Positions 61,104-64,000 of a stretch of DNA of 64,000 bases are shown piece by piece. Below the pieces are notes generated by a model that did no database searches, had not been told where the DNA came from, and saw only the letters and a program-made list of their open reading frames with translations. The position numbers were made by a program, and so were the translations under genes. The first letter of the stretch is position 1, and each line of letters opens with the position of its first letter. Source of the DNA: Lentisphaerota bacterium (GTDB lineage Bacteria > Verrucomicrobiota > Lentisphaeria > Victivallales > Victivallaceae); assembly GCA_015061725.1 (NCBI GenBank), contig SUVX01000010.1, positions 1 through 64,000 of the forward strand, written 5' to 3'.

Positions 61104-61901
61104 TTATTTATTCCATTCGTCAAATCGGGACTGGATAAAATCAATGATTGCCTTGTGCTGTTCCTGACCGTTGCCGGTAATTTCCATTGCAGGGGCAAAT
61201 TCAAAATGCACAACTTTTTCAGGACGGACAGGTCCCAGGTCGCGGAAACGTTTGCCGATACCGAGAAAATCCGTTTTAAGTGCAAAAGGAACAACTTTGA
61301 CGCCCGCAGATTTGGCAAGTTTAACACCGATGGTATTGAATTTTTCGGGGTCAAATGAGACCGCCCGGGTCGCCTGCGGAAAAACGATGATACAGCGGCC
61401 TTCTTCAAGCACCTTTTTGCCTTCAACCAGAACAGTTTTAAGGTCTTCGCGCGGATTGGTCCGGCCCACAGGAATGGCTTTCATAGCGATCATGATATGC
61501 CGGAAAAAGGGTATGCGCAGAAGTGACTCTTTGATAATGAATGAGAAATCAATGTATTCCCGGGCAATGGCGTGAAAAACCGCCGTTTCAAGCAGACTCA
61601 TGTGGTTGCCGATAAGGACGACCGGCGTATCTTTCAACGCCCGCAGATGCTCAAGTCCGTCAATTTGGATCCTGCCGCCGCACTTTTCAATCAGAAGCAG
61701 ATTCATATTGGAGTAATGGATCTGCATTTGTTTATCCAGTTTTCCCTTGGCGGCGCACAGACCGGACCGGATGAAAATGGCAAAATTGATAAAATAAAAA
61801 TACCAGCGGCTGCGGAACAGCAACCTGAAAAGAAGTGAAGCTTTATTACTTTCAGGCGTACGATAACTGTCTTTACCTTCAAAAAGATATTTTGATTCCA
61901 T
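61104..61901 (-). CDS. PlsC-type 1-acyl-glycerol-3-phosphate acyltransferase
   Basis: 265 residues. The acyltransferase block has IGNHMSLLETAVF (HX4E in place of HX4D) and IIVFPQATRAVSF in place of FPEGTR, with FNTIGVKLAKSAGVKVVPFALKTD following. These variants are usual in a subfamily of bacterial lyso-lipid acyltransferases, so they do not mean loss of function. It would acylate lysophosphatidate or a related lipid at the inner membrane. ATG 61,901 follows GAGGGA. Placed before lptD, it fits an envelope operon. Confidence 0.85.
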   Translation of the reverse strand: MESKYLFEGKDSYRTPESNKASLLFRLLFRSRWYFYFINFAIFIRSGLCAAKGKLDKQMQIHYSNMNLLLIEKCGGRIQIDGLEHLRALKDTPVVLIGNHMSLLETAVFHAIAREYIDFSFIIKESLLRIPFFRHIMIAMKAIPVGRTNPREDLKTVLVEGKKVLEEGRCIIVFPQATRAVSFDPEKFNTIGVKLAKSAGVKVVPFALKTDFLGIGKRFRDLGPVRPEKVVHFEFAPAMEITGNGQEQHKAIIDFIQSRFDEWNK

Positions 61902-61994
61902 AAGTAAAATCCCTCAAAAAAAACAATATACCGTCAATAATATATCATCATTTTTTCACTTTGGCAAACAATAAAAGAGCTTTTTTTAAAAATG

Positions 61995-63353
61995 TCAATC
62001 ATTCTCCGCGGGACTTTTTTTCAATTGCCGCGTAATCCAGGACGTATTCCGGAGAGTCAGAACAGAATACACACCGATCCACGAGAGAAACGGCAGGTAG
62101 TAAAAGCCGTAAACCAGCGCCCAGTGTGCATGCCTGATACCATACCTGCTGGCGTAGATGAATGCCGGGACAGTTGACCACAAGACGTTTCCCGTCGCCA
62201 ACAGCAGACAGGCTTCAAGCGGAACGCTGATGATTGCCATCAGAAGTGCCGGAATCGAAAACAGAGGCAGAATGATACTTACAGAAGCAAAAAGCACATT
62301 CAGCTGCAGTCCCAGCTGACGGAAACGGCAGTGACGCAGATTGAAAAATGCAAAATTCAGCATGATGAGATTTTCACGGATGTCACTCCGGCACCAGCGG
62401 GTCAGCATTTTGAATACGCCCGAATAAGTTACCGGCATCTGCGTATAAACAAACGCATCACTCTGAAATCCGGAATGCCATCCTGCACGGATGAGCATAC
62501 TGGTTATGGCACGGTCTTCACCGATCGTTGCAGGACGTCCGAGAAAAGTCTGTTTTTTCCAGGTTTCGAGCAGGGGACGGACTGCCGCTGTCCGGTAAGC
62601 ACTCAGTGCTCCGGGGGTACAAAGAACAGAATGGATTTTTGACTGCGCCGCACGCATGAACTCAAACCCGAAGGCAAATGCCGTATCAAGCATCTTGGGC
62701 AGACAACCCTCTTTCAAATTCATCACCCGCACATTTCCCGCAATGGCTCCCACTTCAGGATCGGCAAACGGAGAAACGATTTTCCGCAGAGCATCCGGCA
62801 CGATTTCCGAATCGCTGTCAATGGTCACGACAACGTCTCCTCTTGCCCGTTCTATTCCGGTGCAGAGCGCATGTTTTTTACCACAGTTCTGCGTGTGATT
62901 GATGGCGACAACCCGATCAGGGTAACACGAAGAAACTTTTTCTATCCACTGCCAGGTGTCGTCTTCACTGCCGTCGTTGATGACAATAACTTCAAACTTT
63001 CCGGCGGGATAATCAGCCTTCATCACGCTTTCAACCGTCGAAGCAATCTGCATACCTTCGTTATAGGCGGGGATGATGACTGTTACAAAAGGCAGTTCAT
63101 TTTCTGCAAGTTCGGGATAGGGACGGTAAAAGACCGCAAGAAACGCCTGTACCAGAAAATAAAAAAGTGTGAAGCCGGAAAACAATATGCTTCCGTAAAG
63201 CCACAAATCCATCTGATTCAACGGCGTATCCAGCAGCGGATCTATTTCAAGTTCACTGAAAAAAATGACACAGCCGACAACGACAGCCAGCCAGAGACTG
63301 ACTGTCATCGGCGCAAAGACATGTTCTTTCAGGAACAATATGTACTTTCTCAT
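61995..63353 (-). CDS. Membrane glycosyltransferase family 2 (PgaC/cellulose-synthase-like)
   Basis: 452 residues. Two N-terminal membrane helices precede a GT2 domain: VIIPAYNEGMQIASTVESV, DYPAGKFEVIVINDGSEDDTW, VTIDSDSE with the metal-binding DSD, LGRPATIGEDRAITSML with the catalytic aspartate (ED), and TRWCRSDIREN as the QxxRW-like motif. Several C-terminal helices follow. Enzymes of this plan polymerise and export polysaccharides such as poly-N-acetylglucosamine or hyaluronan; the product is unknown. I chose ATG 63,353, preceded by GGAAG, two codons inside a TTG alternative. Confidence 0.88.
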   Translation of the reverse strand: MRKYILFLKEHVFAPMTVSLWLAVVVGCVIFFSELEIDPLLDTPLNQMDLWLYGSILFSGFTLFYFLVQAFLAVFYRPYPELAENELPFVTVIIPAYNEGMQIASTVESVMKADYPAGKFEVIVINDGSEDDTWQWIEKVSSCYPDRVVAINHTQNCGKKHALCTGIERARGDVVVTIDSDSEIVPDALRKIVSPFADPEVGAIAGNVRVMNLKEGCLPKMLDTAFAFGFEFMRAAQSKIHSVLCTPGALSAYRTAAVRPLLETWKKQTFLGRPATIGEDRAITSMLIRAGWHSGFQSDAFVYTQMPVTYSGVFKMLTRWCRSDIRENLIMLNFAFFNLRHCRFRQLGLQLNVLFASVSIILPLFSIPALLMAIISVPLEACLLLATGNVLWSTVPAFIYASRYGIRHAHWALVYGFYYLPFLSWIGVYSVLTLRNTSWITRQLKKSPAEND

Positions 63354-63484
63354 AACCAAACTTCCGGCGGAAAATTTTCAAGGCATTTTCAAAACTGCCT
63401 CAGTTAAAAAGATATCTGATTAATATACCACCGGAACAGACTTTTTTCAACGAAAGATTGCTGAAAAGCAATGTTGCAGAAAAT

Positions 63485-64000
63485 TCACCTTTCCGGAGTC
63501 AGCAGAACAAACGCCGGCAATCCCGGAATATCCCATTTTCTCAACAGCGCATCAATACGCGGATCTGAAAGATCCTCCGCATGGAAGCGGACAACTTTAA
63601 AGCGTTTTAATTTTTCTGCGACCTCCGGGTCTGACAGGATTTTTTCCATGGCATGGCAGTTTTTGCACCACGAGGCTTGAAAATCTATGATGACAGAACG
63701 CTTGTTCAATGCCGCCTCTGACAATGCGGTATCCAGATTGCGCATCTCCTTTTCTGCATTCCAGACTCCCGGACGCAGCTGCCAGGCGGTATAACCATAC
63801 CACAATGCGGCGCAGAAGATTATTCCCGCAAAAATATATTTTATCTTCACCATGAATTTTCCGGGACGGGGCAATACCGCCAGCCCTGCTCCCGCGAGAG
63901 GCCAGGGCAGCGCCATTCCGACACCCAGCAGAAACGGCAGAAAAAGTGCCGCAGCTCCGTCGGTGTGGTAACGTGCAGAGGCAAAAAGCAGTACACTCAC
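63485..64000 (-). CDS. DsbD-like thiol:disulfide interchange protein, C-terminal part (runs off the window)
   Basis: Only the last 171 codons are in the window; the N-terminal part lies beyond 64,000. Two membrane segments (AALFLPFLLGVGMALPWPLAGAGLAVL; IKYIFAGIIFCAALWYGYTAW) are followed by a thioredoxin-like domain with IDFQASWCKNCHAMEKIL, a CxxC of the DsbD-gamma type, and GIPGLPAFVLL-like WDIPGLPAFVLL with the cis-proline. It would carry reducing power from the cytoplasm across the inner membrane. The tail ends TPER close to the stop, the usual place for this domain. Confidence 0.85.
   Translation of the reverse strand: MSVLLFASARYHTDGAAALFLPFLLGVGMALPWPLAGAGLAVLPRPGKFMVKIKYIFAGIIFCAALWYGYTAWQLRPGVWNAEKEMRNLDTALSEAALNKRSVIIDFQASWCKNCHAMEKILSDPEVAEKLKRFKVVRFHAEDLSDPRIDALLRKWDIPGLPAFVLLTPER

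Overview
The window looks like chromosome of a Gram-negative member of the Lentisphaerota (Victivallis-like). Supporting signs are an outer-membrane LPS pathway (LptD, HldD), a prepilin-like protein with an H-X9-DG motif placed inside a glycoside-hydrolase operon, a DUF4838-type protein, a full glycogen operon and a PVC-style kinase-like protein. This is inferred from gene content only; no marker gene was aligned.

Layout. (1) 0-12.3 kb, minus strand: a Gfo/Idh/MocA oxidoreductase, then a glycogen and surface-polysaccharide cluster (O-antigen-ligase-like protein, stand-alone CBM48 protein, glgP, glgA, glgB, TMTC-like GT-C protein). (2) 12.9-18.4 kb, minus: tig-clpP-clpX, a kinase-like protein and an RlmD-type methyltransferase, read from a TTGAAA-17-TATATT promoter. 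(3) 18.6-24.9 kb, minus: a regulator-led carbohydrate operon (GntR/LacI-type regulator, putative glycoside hydrolase, prepilin-like protein, DUF4838 protein). (4) 25-49 kb: an accessory region. It holds a possible two-lobed aspartic protease, a DUF4143 ATPase, two copies of an endonuclease III-like gene inside a 0.78-kb segmental duplication, a broken WYL regulator, repeat proteins, an AbiE-like toxin-antitoxin pair with an autoregulatory operator, a 5'-truncated GHKL-ATPase/DUF3883 defence-type giant gene, and a plus-strand array of six paralogues that share an N-terminal zinc ribbon but carry different C-terminal membrane or repeat modules. Related ~0.2-kb sequences in direct orientation lie at 29.1 and 48.7 kb, the second just before tRNA-Phe. 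(5) 49.2-64 kb, minus: housekeeping genes (tRNA-Phe, dusB, a sigma-70 factor, purSL, serA, rsmB, hldD, lptD, an acyltransferase, a family 2 glycosyltransferase, a partial DsbD-like gene).

The most notable signals are the zinc-ribbon paralogue array, with a duplicated promoter cassette and an internally deleted relic; a family of near-perfect hairpin repeats, one copy of which is translated in frame inside the O-antigen-ligase gene; gene chimaeras made by the segmental duplication; a kinase-like protein whose usual ATP-binding lysine is absent but which has a lysine in the glycine-rich loop; and the toxin-antitoxin operator. Functions given for the accessory genes are mostly inference. No transposase, integrase or cas gene was recognised.
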